Shown here one piece after another: positions 27,901 to 39,900 of a DNA stretch of 64,000 nucleotides. A program made the translations under genes and the position numbers. Each line of letters opens with the position of its first letter. Positions within the stretch are counted from its first letter, which is position 1. The notes under the pieces are model-generated. The model was not told the DNA's origin. It made no database searches and was given only the letters and a program-made list of their open reading frames with translations. This stretch comes from Symbiodinium natans. Its lineage: Eukaryota; Sar; Dinophyceae; Suessiales; Symbiodiniaceae. The stretch spans positions 452,811 to 516,810 of the forward strand of contig CAJNDS010001291.1 in NCBI GenBank assembly GCA_905221605.1, given 5' to 3'.

Positions 27901-30900
27901 TGCGCAGTGCACGATTTCGTGATGACTGCTGCAGTGCTGCAGCTGAGTGCCAATAGTAAACGCCATATTACGGGCGTCAGGTTTCATGAAGGTCTGCAGG
28001 CAGTACGGGGTCCTCTGGATGAAATGGGGTCGCCTTGTGGACAAGGTGATTTATATAGGGCTCCAGGACTACGGAGATTTTGGTTCTAGCAGCTATTTTC
28101 ATGGTCGAGACCATTAGCGCCTGCCGACCGAGGAAGCTTGGCAGCCTGCAAGCACAGGTCGTCCATGGGCGCGCTGGAGAAAGGCCATGGGGACTGCTGC
28201 CTAGCTAAGGCTGTCCAAGGACTTCTCAGTCTCAATCACGATATCCACCGAAGCCCAACGGAAGCTACGAAAATCCGTAAACATCGGGCCAGGCCTATTC
28301 ACAGACCAAGTTGTGTTTGTTCATCTCAAGGCCGGACCTCACCCCAGGCTGCAGGATGCGCTGAGTATCACTGTAAGCAGGAAAGCTACATGTGTTCCCT
28401 GAACCACAGGTACCTCAGCTATCTGGAGGTGAGCTCGGCTGAAATTGGGAAAGAAGAAGGGAGACAAAGGTGAGATACGGGAGGAGAGGAGGTGTGAGTA
28501 AGCCTACTGGACTAGTTTGTGTGTGTGTGTGTGAACATCCACAATGGCCGTGTCCTCGGACAAGGGGCTTCCCGTCTCATTTACTCGAAGTGCTCGTGGC
28601 CCCTGGGCATAGGAATTTGAAGTTGAAGAAATGTTATTAAGGTGGCTCGTGCTGAATCAAATGTTGTTGGCTAGGGGCTTCCTCCCTGCATGAAGCATCA
28701 CAGAACGGCTGTGCAGCTGTGCAGGTTGTCGACTTAGCTTTCTGTGCTACGACCCGTCCACCGCTGAAATGCATTCTAGCATAGGCTACGCCTGCAAAGT
28801 CGTATGTGGAGCTAAGGCAGCTAAGAGCTCCTGGCGGGTTTTTTTGCATGATTCACGAGCTCCTTCACGAGCCGGAATTATTTGCAGCAGCGATACTAGA
28901 GACGAATGCATGTCTTTTGGACATCTTCATGTCCTGAACGCTTTGACCCGTCTTACTTCTGGTAATTGACACGAACCTTTGGATTCGAGAAGGGGATCTA
29001 GGAGAAACCTGAAAACCAAGCGGCCCAGCAGGTGGTTGCAGACCCTGAGACGCCTGTGCCCCTCGTGACTGCACATTCTGCAGAGGACCAACTGCCAGGT
29101 TCGATCGGCCTGGGGAATTTTGGTTAGGCTGGGCAATCAGGGCAGCAGCCGAGTCCCTTGGGAAAAAACACGGTTAGGATGGTTTCGGGTAGGTTGTCAG
29201 GTTGGTTACCCCAAAACAAAGCTTGCACTACGTGAGGTTCTTGGCTCCTGACTTTTCAACTGTCAGTGGCAGGTGCAGGGCAACTCAGCTACGGATCCAA
29301 ATGTGCCTCAATGAAGCTTGGCTGCTAATGATTGCTGCTGACAATTTAAACCTTCAAAGTTCAATTCGTCAGGTCGCTTGATCAGGCAGTGAGTGTGGGG
29401 TCTGCTCCATACAGGCGTGAAAGGGTGGATTGTTTGTTTGTTTGTTCGAGACATGGGGCGAAAGTGCGAAAGGGGCAACAAAGCACCTCCCACACTTCGT
29501 CCTCTGCTCTGCGCGAGCTGGCTGAGGAAGCCCACGCAAATGGCGTACCTTCTTCGTGTGGCCGGTGAGGATGTGGCAGTGGTTGTGGGCGAATGGGCCC
29601 CATGACAACAATGCAGTCTTCGGAACCTCTTGACAGAAGAGGAAGAGTAAAGAGAGAGAGAGAGAGAGAGAGAGAACAAAAACGAGAGAGAGAGAGAGAG
29701 TTGGGGTGACAAGAGCGGGCCAGTCCATGGTCCCAATGCCCAAATTTTTCCATAAAGAGGCGCACGAACCATCATCTGTATCGACTTATGTCTTTGTTAT
29801 AAGGCGGCCTCCCAAGTACAGCTCCTTAAACACCAATGTGGGGCTAATATAGCGCTAGCTTCGCGCTGGAACTCAGTCTATCAAGTGTATAAGTTTCAGC
29901 ATGCTTGAACCGAAAGAAAGGTAAGCATGCAGGCATCTGACCGAGCCACGGTCGTCCAGATAACCTATGTTGAAACGAATCCAAGAAACAGGGCGGGATC
30001 TGCTCAAAAACAGGGGCTGGATCTGCTCAAGCAAGGACAAAGCATTATTCCCAACCACCCTTTCGAGCCGAGAACGAGGGGTTGGGATCATGCTTTTGGC
30101 ATGTTCGGGGGCTGGAAAGTACCTCGCCAGCCAAGCGCGGTGTTGGCGGGTTTGGGGCTGGTGAAACAGTGTGGCGTGGCTGGCGCTGGCACGGCGCTGA
30201 GCAGATTGTGCACGAACTTGAGTTTTCCAGGCAGTTGGTCGCAAGACACACTGGGGTGGATGTAAATGCTGTCGTTAGCTGCGTGACTGTTGGGACCGTC
30301 AACCTCTATACGTCTGTTGCAGATCCCTCAGCCCTATATTGCTTTGAAGTGGTGCGCTACAGTAGTGCGTTTGACACGAAAGCTGGGTTTTAGATGCGAA
30401 CACAGTACTTGCCCATCAAATCCCACAGGAAACAGCCCCTGCCACAGTCATGATCATGATTCTGTTGGGCTCCGCGAAGCCGAGGGCTACACTCCACGGA
30501 AGCCCTAATCATGTTCTCAATGCGCATCTCAAGAGCAGGATTTTGCATGAGGGCTGGCATGTCGGCTGTACTGTTGAATCGGATAAGGGGGGCTTAAACC
30601 AGCAGATTCAAGGTGGGCTTCAAGCTGCCCGTGCGCGGCGTTCCTGGAAGGCCTGGGCAAGCTGGAGACCGCTCTGTTGGTCGACGAGGCCATATCCCCG
30701 TAAACCCCAAATCTTCATGGACCTCCGGGTCCATGGGACCAGAACACATACCGTACCATGACGTACAAAAGATGCACAGATCCCGCTCTTAAATGTCACG
30801 AGAGGAGACGGCGCAAGTCTTTGTTTTACACACCCGAGGATACTACGCCGATATTATGCGACGCCTCAAGTATATAAGTCCCACGTAGGTCCTAAGCCGA

Positions 30901-33900
30901 AGCTTCTGTACCCAGATGCGATGGACCGACAAGACGTGGGGAGTCGTTGGACCGACGTGACAAGTTCAGTCCTCCAAAAGAGTTGTTGGGGGTCCCCACC
31001 TTCCGAGTCGGTTCAGCGTGGCGACTGCATACTGCAATCCACTGTATATTTCTCCTAGCAGATCCGCCTTGTCAGGCACTCCGGGCACGCGAGGCATCAA
31101 GGGAAAGCAGGGGAAGGCTGGCCACCTCCAGCGTCTTGGCCACTCTAGAGGTTGTGCAAGACAGGAGTTTGAGGCTTCAGGTGGGAGTTTGGCTCTTGGT
31201 CGTGCCTGCGAGTTTTGTACCCGCCCAAACGGTGATGGAAATAGACGCTGCAGCAAAGGTTGCGCTATAGTCGAAAGTGTCAACAGTTCGGAGATCTATA
31301 CCATTGTTATGGATGATGGTTTCTGATGGGCGTCATGGCTGGCTTGACTCCGGGCTTGACCAAAAACCCTGCGATAGCCGAAGCCTGGTAAGGTCAGCTC
31401 CCCATTCTGCTGCTCTACCGTAAAGAAGTCCCCGAAGCTGGGATCTGGGACCTGAAACATGCGATATGATACCTGGCAGATTCTTGCATCTATCTCACTG
31501 AAGCTTTACGACTTTACGACTGCATCTTGAAAGCGTGACTGCTGATAAAACCACATTCTGAAAGTGCCCATAGAATCGCCGAGCCATTGCTCGACAACTG
31601 TCAACCCTGAATCCGGATACCAGCAATTCCCAGGATCACTATCTTCGCACTCCGGACCGGCACCGAATGCAAGGCGCGCAATTGCAGGGGTATAAAAAGG
31701 GCACATGGCGAAATTAACTTGTTGAGGTTCGATTCTCGGCACATGTCAGCTGATGCAGAATAGTTGGTGGTTGCTTCTCGCACAAGAATCTACGCTCATC
31801 TACGCGATGTTTAGCATGTAGATGTAAGATGTGTGCTGGGCAGCCAACTTAATCTTCAAGAGCGCTGAATCTCTAGAGTCTTCATTGGCATGCTGCATAT
31901 CAGGCACATCCATCCCTCTTTGCTGGAATTGAATCCAGCGCAGCCTTTGGGGCTGGGTGATGTGTTCTCTCGCGGCTTGATGCCGAAAGATCGCGTGTCC
32001 ACCGGTCGAACAGCGAAAAGAGTGGACTGAGTTCGAGACAGGCGGTGCTTGTGCCGCAACCAAAAGACACATTAATCATCAAACCATGGAACCGTGATCC
32101 TGAAGCTCCATTGAAGTCAACCTTCTGGCTGCACCCAGGGAGCAGTGAAACTCAGGTCAAGGCCACTTACTTCAAGCCAACCTCTCCCGCTCAGTCCCCT
32201 GGCGGCCCTGGCTCACCTGGTGTTCGAGCTGGTTGGGTTTAAGATCGGCAGGGCTGTGAATTGCAGGTATGTTGCATTCCCCAGGTCACACCAGATGTTC
32301 GGGTGGAGCACAAAAAACCTGAAACCCTCCAGCTGGCGATTTGATTGCACAAGCTTCTTCTCCGCGTGGCACGTAATTATGCTTTTCGTGTGCTACTCTC
32401 ATCTCTTCCACTGCAGAATGCCCCACAGCGTGTGGCCTTGTGGGGTCGATGCCGACATCATGTGCTGGACCCGTGATGGCGGCGGTTGCAGGGGGTCAAC
32501 CCTTCACAGTCGTGAAGATGAGTTGTCTCGAAACTTAGGTACTCTATTGGGCTCGCAGACCTCGGCATACCGGGCTGCACAGACACGATGCAGGTAGCTT
32601 CTTATCTCAATATGCAAAAGCCTTAGACCCTGAACCTAAGCAAAAACTTGTTTTTTTCTCCGCATGTGTCAGAAGTCTCTTGGTCGTCAAACCCGAAAGA
32701 ACCCCAAGTCCTCAGACCCAGAAGCCCGAAAAACGTCCACCAAGCCACCACCGCATTCCTAACCTTGTGGCAGGGTCCAGGGTTCGAACCCTGGACCCTC
32801 ACCCCCCAAACCTTGCACAACCTAGCTGGACTGCTGGAATGCCATGTGGGGTCCGCCTCGCCGAACGACCGAGATGATCCGAGATGTCGTAGGCCGCAGG
32901 CTTGTTTTCGCCACAAGGCTTGCTGCACGGTCCCACCCCCAGCGCCGAGGATCTGGGCACCGCCCGCATCTCCGGCCACTCGAGCACCCTCTCCATGGCA
33001 GTGGCTTATGGAGTGGGCATGTCCATCGCTTCTCTGCACAGCGACTGCATCGTGGAGAGCTTCCTGCATGTGGACGTCGATGGATGTGTGCGAATGTTGG
33101 GCAAGATATCCTCTTTTAGCGGGCTCCCCGAGGCCCAGCAACGGCTTTTAACCGCCCCAGCTGGACTAAAGCTCTTGGGTACCGACCGTGCGGTCGGCCC
33201 ACCAGCTACGATTGTTTCTGTGGAGTGGTTCGTCCAGCTATGTGGGTGGCAAAGACCCCGAAGACCCTACAGCCCTATACTCCCAATGACTCCCGACGCC
33301 GAAGTTCAAAAATCTTAGGCATGTGACCTTGCAGCCGCGAATGAAGCCCTTGCAGACCAGCGGGGCTGTGATGAGTGCCTCTCTGCTCAAAATTCTGAGA
33401 TATCTGTCGTTACTGGTAAGGCGTTTCAACTTCGTACTGCAGCAATACAAAGGGCACAGACATGGCAGTAAGAGTACTTTAGGGCTCCGGGTCGTTGCAT
33501 AATAGGGGCCATAACGAACGACAAGCTGAGCAGTTGAGTAGAACAATTCAACAGAAGTCCCCTGTTGGTGCAATAAATTAATCCGATGCAACCTGCCAGC
33601 TCTGTTCACACAAAGTAGTTGCATTCCAAGTTACTCATGTCCTGAAGCCCTGAACTGTGGCGGTCCCACGGTGCGTTCCGATCCGGGCTGTGACAAGACT
33701 CAAGCTTTCAGCAGCGCTAAGTTCTGCAGTTCTGTATGTTTGATATGCTCGTAGAAAAATGTAGACATGGCATTGAAGACGCTGCGCGTCTGAAATGGAA
33801 GGTGGCTCCGGGCTCCAAGCTGAAGCCGCCTGAGGCCCATGTTTTGACACACCTGGCAAATCCAAATCCCTCGTCCCAAAATCCTGATGAAACTCGAACA

Positions 33901-36900
33901 CCCGAAATTAGCCTTGATCACCCATCACACCTTAGGACCCAGCCTTTGTTTCCAAGCCGTGCATCATTACGCTTATAATACACATTGAGTAGTACCAAAA
34001 GCCTGTTGAACAAGCCTGTGAAACATAAGGCAAAGGCACCTTGAGACATTATATATATATATATATATGTATATATGACCTGCACATGAAACCCTCGATC
34101 CTGTGGTTAATCCTAGTGTTCACAAGCTCAGGGTCAGAAGATAAAAGTAAACGTTAACCGCTCTCTGAATCTTGTATCACTTGGTTTAGAAAGGTTGTTC
34201 AGGGTCTTTGCGCCATCACCACCAACAAGAAACCCACTAAGAAGAGAATGACACTTTGAGATGTGAAGCAAGAACGCTTGGAACTAGGAACTAGTGCACA
34301 GGTGTCTTGGACATCTTTCATGGGTGTTGTTTCCGTGAGTTTGGGTCTTTAAGCAAACGGTCTAAGAATCTAGAGGATGTTGGCATTCCAAAGGGGCTTT
34401 GTAGACCACACAGAAAACTAAATCATGGTTGCCGGTCCCTGACACCTTGTATGCTGTTGTGGTCAGTTGCCTTTGGAGAGCGTCTAAAGAGATCGGGTCG
34501 AAATGGCAAAGCTCCCTCTGCCTGCACTACTCGTAATAGTGACGAGGACGGCGCATCCCTGTATCCACCGTGGACTGTGGAGCAGCGCAAGTATCCGATC
34601 CTCATCGCAGCTGGAGGACAGATGTCAGCTTGAACACGTCGAAGACCTGCCACATGCATGTGGCTACAAGGGATCCTGTGCATGACTTGTGACACCTTGT
34701 GACAGAGTTCTGCATGTTCAGAGTTCTTTGGGCCCTTGGCAGGAGAGCTCAGCCCTGCTGAGACCGTTGTCGGGGTTCCTCTTCGTGGGGATGACACGCA
34801 GGCTGAAAGGGATGTGCCTCGGCCACTGCATGGATGGACACCGAGTCATTATGGAGCAACTGCTACACTTGGGTTTGTTTTTTTTGGGGGGCTCAGGTTT
34901 AAGAAGGGCACACGGGTTGCACACCCGCGAAACATACCCCGTAACATACCCCGAAACATACCCCCCGAAACATACCCCCGAAATTGCAGGTAAAGTAGCT
35001 CCTGATGCCGCGAAACATACCCGAAACATACCCGAAACATACCCCGAAACATACCCGCGAAACATACCCCGACCCCAACACCTGTCGCGCGCCTCCTCAT
35101 TAAAATACAAACCCACTTGACGGTCATCCCGACAACCTTGAAGAAACCTGATAGCTCCAGAAGGCAAGTTCATTGTCTTCAAGGTTCACGCTTTGTTCCA
35201 GGATCAAAATTTGGGGGAATCAGTGACAGAACATTTGGATCTAGAAATGCGCGGGGTGTTTTGGGCACCGTGCCTTGGGCTTGCAGAGTCAAGGGTAGCC
35301 GCTCTGGAGTGCGAGATGCTTGGCGTGCCAGTTGCCCAAGCTGTGCAAAATACAGGAGAGGTCTCCAGTCTTGAGGGTTGCAGTGGCAGATCCACGCAGC
35401 CCCTGCGTCCCAGGGTTGAAGGTCGAAGGACTTCGACAGAATTTGCTGCCTGTGGAATCGTGGCCAGCCAGTCCGCAATTGCTGTAGACTCGAAGCTCCA
35501 AATTCTGACCCACGTGTCAGGGATTCAGCTGTGCAAGACTTGTCTCTGTCCATGACAGTCTTCTCCGATCTAGAGTTCATGAGCAGGTATGAAACGCAAC
35601 AAACAGAACGACATGCATGCCCCCCACTGCATGAGAACTGCTTGGACATGTATCCAAACAAGCAAAGCGAAGCTTGCAACTTCCACCACACTTCTTTGTG
35701 CCGGGACTAGCTGGTGCTGGTGTGGTCGCTGCTTTAGTTCTAGCAAGCATGCCCCCACGGAAGCCCATGACGAAGCCTTGCCATCCTTGAGAACAAGGCG
35801 TACGAGGACGATGGCTTCCTCTTCTGGGGTGCCGGGATGCTTTACGTCTGGGATGGCGGCTATGCAGGAAACCAGGTGGGCAGCAGAGTACCGTGCTCTC
35901 CTTTCAAGTGGGGAGGGTGTTGTCCGAGGTTTGGGCGGTCCTGGGCAACGACCTGGGCCGTGATTCACAAGAAAGGAAGCAGGTAGGGTTGCTAAAGGAA
36001 CCTGGGCTTTAGAGAAGCCTGCCAGACAAATCGTAGTCTCAAGTGCTATTATATACAATAGTATTTATATGCTTTATATTATTTCTGCATGCAATCGGGG
36101 AGTTAAAAGCTGCGTGAACTGAGGCCTTCTACCCTCCCCCTCCCGTTCCGCTCAGATGAAAACAGCACATGAAGCCCTGCCTATACTTCTTGAGGCACAA
36201 GCAACAAGCATGTACGAAGTTTCAACGACTCAACACACAGTCAAGCCAGGCCGATTTCGCGGTCCACGGCCTGTCTGGAGGCTGCGGAGGCTGCGGTGGT
36301 TGTGGCGGCTGTGGTGGTTGTGGTGGCTGTGGCGGCTGTGGAGGCTGAACCTGACTGTGAGCTGGCAGTGGTTTTGGGATCGTGATGGATCGTGTATGAG
36401 AGTCCACAGCATTGTGTGAAAGAGTTTCCTGGGTTTTGCTGCATCACTGCTGCCACCTTGCCATTGTGCCCTGACTTGCACGGCCTGCTGACACTCGGCC
36501 TGCAACGCCAGACTGGGTGTTTCGTTGCGACCTACCTGGAGTTTCACGCGCATTTACACGATGTGACCACGATAGTCGCAGATTGGAGCATGTCAAACTT
36601 ACCCCAAAACATCCAGGTGGGGTGTTTGGGACTCGGAGGCAACTCCACGTGGTGGATGTACCATTTGAATGTTTCTAGTTGAAGCACGCTTGGACCTGTT
36701 TCAGTCGTGAGAGCCGCAGCAGAAAAGGGTGCAGAGCCGCACGAATGTGCAAATGACAACTGCATGATGGGCCCTGATATATCCTGATATATAGCCGGCC
36801 CTCGCTCCCATGATGCAGTCAAGACATTCAATTCCCGAGGCCTGTGATCCCAACACTTTAATTTGCCACAACCCCCAAGCGCCCAGCCCTTCTGAGCGCT

Positions 36901-39900
36901 TGTTGGTCCTGGTGCCTTCAGCCCCTTGCCCACAAAGTTGAATACCGAACGCCTTCGATTGCAATGATTGCAGCAACAAGCTGGTGTGTTTGCTTGAGGG
37001 TCTTTTGTTGAGCAAGCCGTGGCCAAGAGCCACACGCTACCCCAGAGTTTGTGCTAAATCTGAACCATCTTAAGCTTTAGGTTCTGAGCAAGCCCCTTGC
37101 ATAAGCAGACGCCCTATACAGTTTTAGTTCCGGAACCCCTAGCTTCGCAGCCAAGAAGAAATGATATAGTGGGATGCCAAAGCACCCAAAGGCCCAATGC
37201 GGCTTGGTCCCTGACCAGCGCTTCAGCTTCTACGACCACGTGCATACCACAGGCGACGAACTTGGCCAAAGGGGGAGACTATCTAAGTAAGACCTTGATT
37301 GGCGAAGTTGAGAGATTAGGTCTGATTCAGTTGCAGTCATGCAACATACCTGCGTGGCCTACTTTGCTTGCGTCCGGTTTTGGCTGTGCATGGTTTGACG
37401 GCTTAACCGCCATCGGATCAACTTCCCAAATGCGTACATGCACACGGCAACGTGGCGGATATGTACGTCTGCTGACTTTGGCGTGACAGGCATAGGCCCA
37501 CCACTCTCTCCGCGCGGGGGGGGGAAAGCCATGAAATCTTCGGCCGTTTGTTTGTTGTTCCATCGGTTGCAAAGTGCGCGCTGGTGTGTTCAGACTGACG
37601 AAAGCCTTTTCTGCGAAAGATGTCAGAGTTTCTGTCCATCAACCGAGGAAATGTATGCGACCACAGAACTAAGACCAAGCAAGTGGCCAAGAGCAGTTAT
37701 GAAGAAGCTGCATGTGACCCAGGTATGGATGTCAAGCAGCCGCTCCTTTGCATGGCAGCCTTGACCTTGAGCAAGGCTGGTGGGGAGGGTTGCCCTTCCC
37801 CATCTTTTCCTGGCTATTCCTCGCCGGGAAGGCTGCCTACTGCCCTGCACAACAAGGACCCCGGCCTCGTACCCCTAGGACTTGGACTTGCGCCAGGACA
37901 TGACACTACGGGACTACGCACAGGGTGCTTATCGAATGCGCGGCATAGGCAGGATGCTGCTGGCAGTGTTTAGGCTTGTGGTGGCATCAGGGACGAGGCT
38001 GGGCGCAAGAAGGGTTTGGGATATCGGCAGCCCTTTCACACTTGCAATCGGGAGCAAATTCGTTGCGTCGCTTGGAGCGAGTGCAACATAAGCAACTAGA
38101 AGGCTGGAAGTCCGTGTGCCGAAGGTGGCGATTAACCCCGGGCCAGGGGTTGTAGTTGGTAGCTGCATTTTATGTTCCCAGGCACCACCCTGCCGACACC
38201 CCTTCCCCGTGCCTGGCTCATGGACTCCAACACCCGCTGCACAACGGCAGGGCGCGGCCAGCGCATCGACCTCCTCGTGACGCCCGAGGTCAGCGCACTG
38301 ATGAACAAGCCTGGCAGCCAAGCTTCTTCGAGGGGTTTGTGGGTCTGGATTTGTGTTGCTACCTTGTGTACCGTTGCCTGATAGAGTGGAGATGGGCCCC
38401 GTGGCAATCACTGGGGCAGTTGGTTTTGCAACATCTGAGTTCTAGGGGGGCCATGATGGCTCCCCTCCTGTTTCGTCAAAAGCGCGCAATCACTGGGGCA
38501 GTTGGTTTTTGCAACATCTGGAGTCCAAAGGGCCATGTGGCCGGAAGTATACCCAGCTGATGCTCATGATGCTCCCCTCCTGCCTCGTCAAATGCGTGCA
38601 GTCACTGGGGCAGTTGGTTTTTGCAACATCGGGCCATGTGGCCGGAAGGATGACCAGCTGATGCTCATGCTGCTCCCCTCCTGCCTCATCAAATGCGCAA
38701 TCACTGGGGCAGTTGGTTTTGCAGCAGAACACACTGCGTGCATTGTGGTAGTGACATGTGCCGAACGTGGTAGGAGGGTACTGCCACGGTGGCCATTTTG
38801 GGCCAAGTGTGGCGGCCTTCCTGCTTTTTTGCCGGGAGTCGCTCACAGGTGGGGGGGTGGTGCATGGACTTGACTGTCGTTCCCGACTCTTGCTTAGAGT
38901 CCCTTCCTACGTGGAGGACACTGGCAGAGATTGGGAGGCAGTTAAGACTTCGTGCACCTGGCCGTCTGCCCTTTACTTGCGTCGGCTTCTGCGCCCTTTG
39001 CCTTCGCCACAAGTAATATGGATCCCACTGCAGCAGAGCTCGCAGCCATCACGAACCTCAACGAGGCTTTGGCCTGGGCAGGCGCAGAGCTGGAACTTGA
39101 AGCAAGCTTGCGGTCGGCCCTTGGCCAGCCAGCTAGGGTTCGCGAAGTAGCCCTCATCCCTCGCAGTGGATGGGACACTGCAGTGATTGCGTTGCAGGTT
39201 CCTTCCGGTGCGGCCCCTGGACCAGGCGAACCGAGGCCAACACGGAACCTTACTCTGGTGGAGGGTGCCAGGGTGGAATCGTTCAGGCGAGTCTGTCTGC
39301 TCTTGATGGGCCGGTCCCCAGCTGACGACATTCCTGGCACAGGTTCCGTCGCGCCCGTCCCGGTCCCACCTCCAGGCCCTCCAACTGGAGGTTCACGCAA
39401 ACTCAAACTTGCCTCCATCTTGGACCCAACTCTGGATGCAGAGGTCCTTCCGATACCACAGTCGGAGCTTCAGGCAATGTACACCGACTACAAAGCGAAG
39501 TTTGGCGATTTCCCAGGTCCCGACGTTGATCCTTCACCGGATCAGTTAGCGGCTTTGAAACAAGTCCTGGCAGCGGGCAGCCCGCCATATGCTGATCTCA
39601 GCATTTTCGGTCCCTACGGGCTCCGCCTACTGCGTAAGCAGTCATTCACCAGCTACACGCTCAACGTGGCCACCGGGGAATGGAGCAAGAGAGAACAGCC
39701 CGGTCCCTCCACCTTCCATGCGTGGTATCAAGCCTTCAAGGTGTTTAGGGCTGCTTTACTCCTTCTGGATGCCGTGGATGCGGAGAGGCTGGATGCCTAC
39801 AGTGAGCTGGTGCGTGGCTTCGTCCAGCAGTTTGGGGATGATGCTTGGTGGATTATCTACCGTGCCGAGTCCCGCATGAGGTCTGAGCATCTTGAGCGCA

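Larger units (their letters stand above)
20433..37191 (+). other. Gene 1 giant intron (GT-AG, 16,759 bp) hosting gene 2
   Basis: Upstream exon RRVVEL and downstream exon AQCGLVPDQRF are adjacent in the family (RVVxLxQCGI), and both boundaries are phase 0. All recognisable gene-2 exons lie between them on the same strand. Confidence 0.82.

Noticed and set aside
32772-32799. tRNA gene
   Set aside because: Only a T-arm-like palindrome is present; no acceptor stem, D-arm or anticodon arm is visible.
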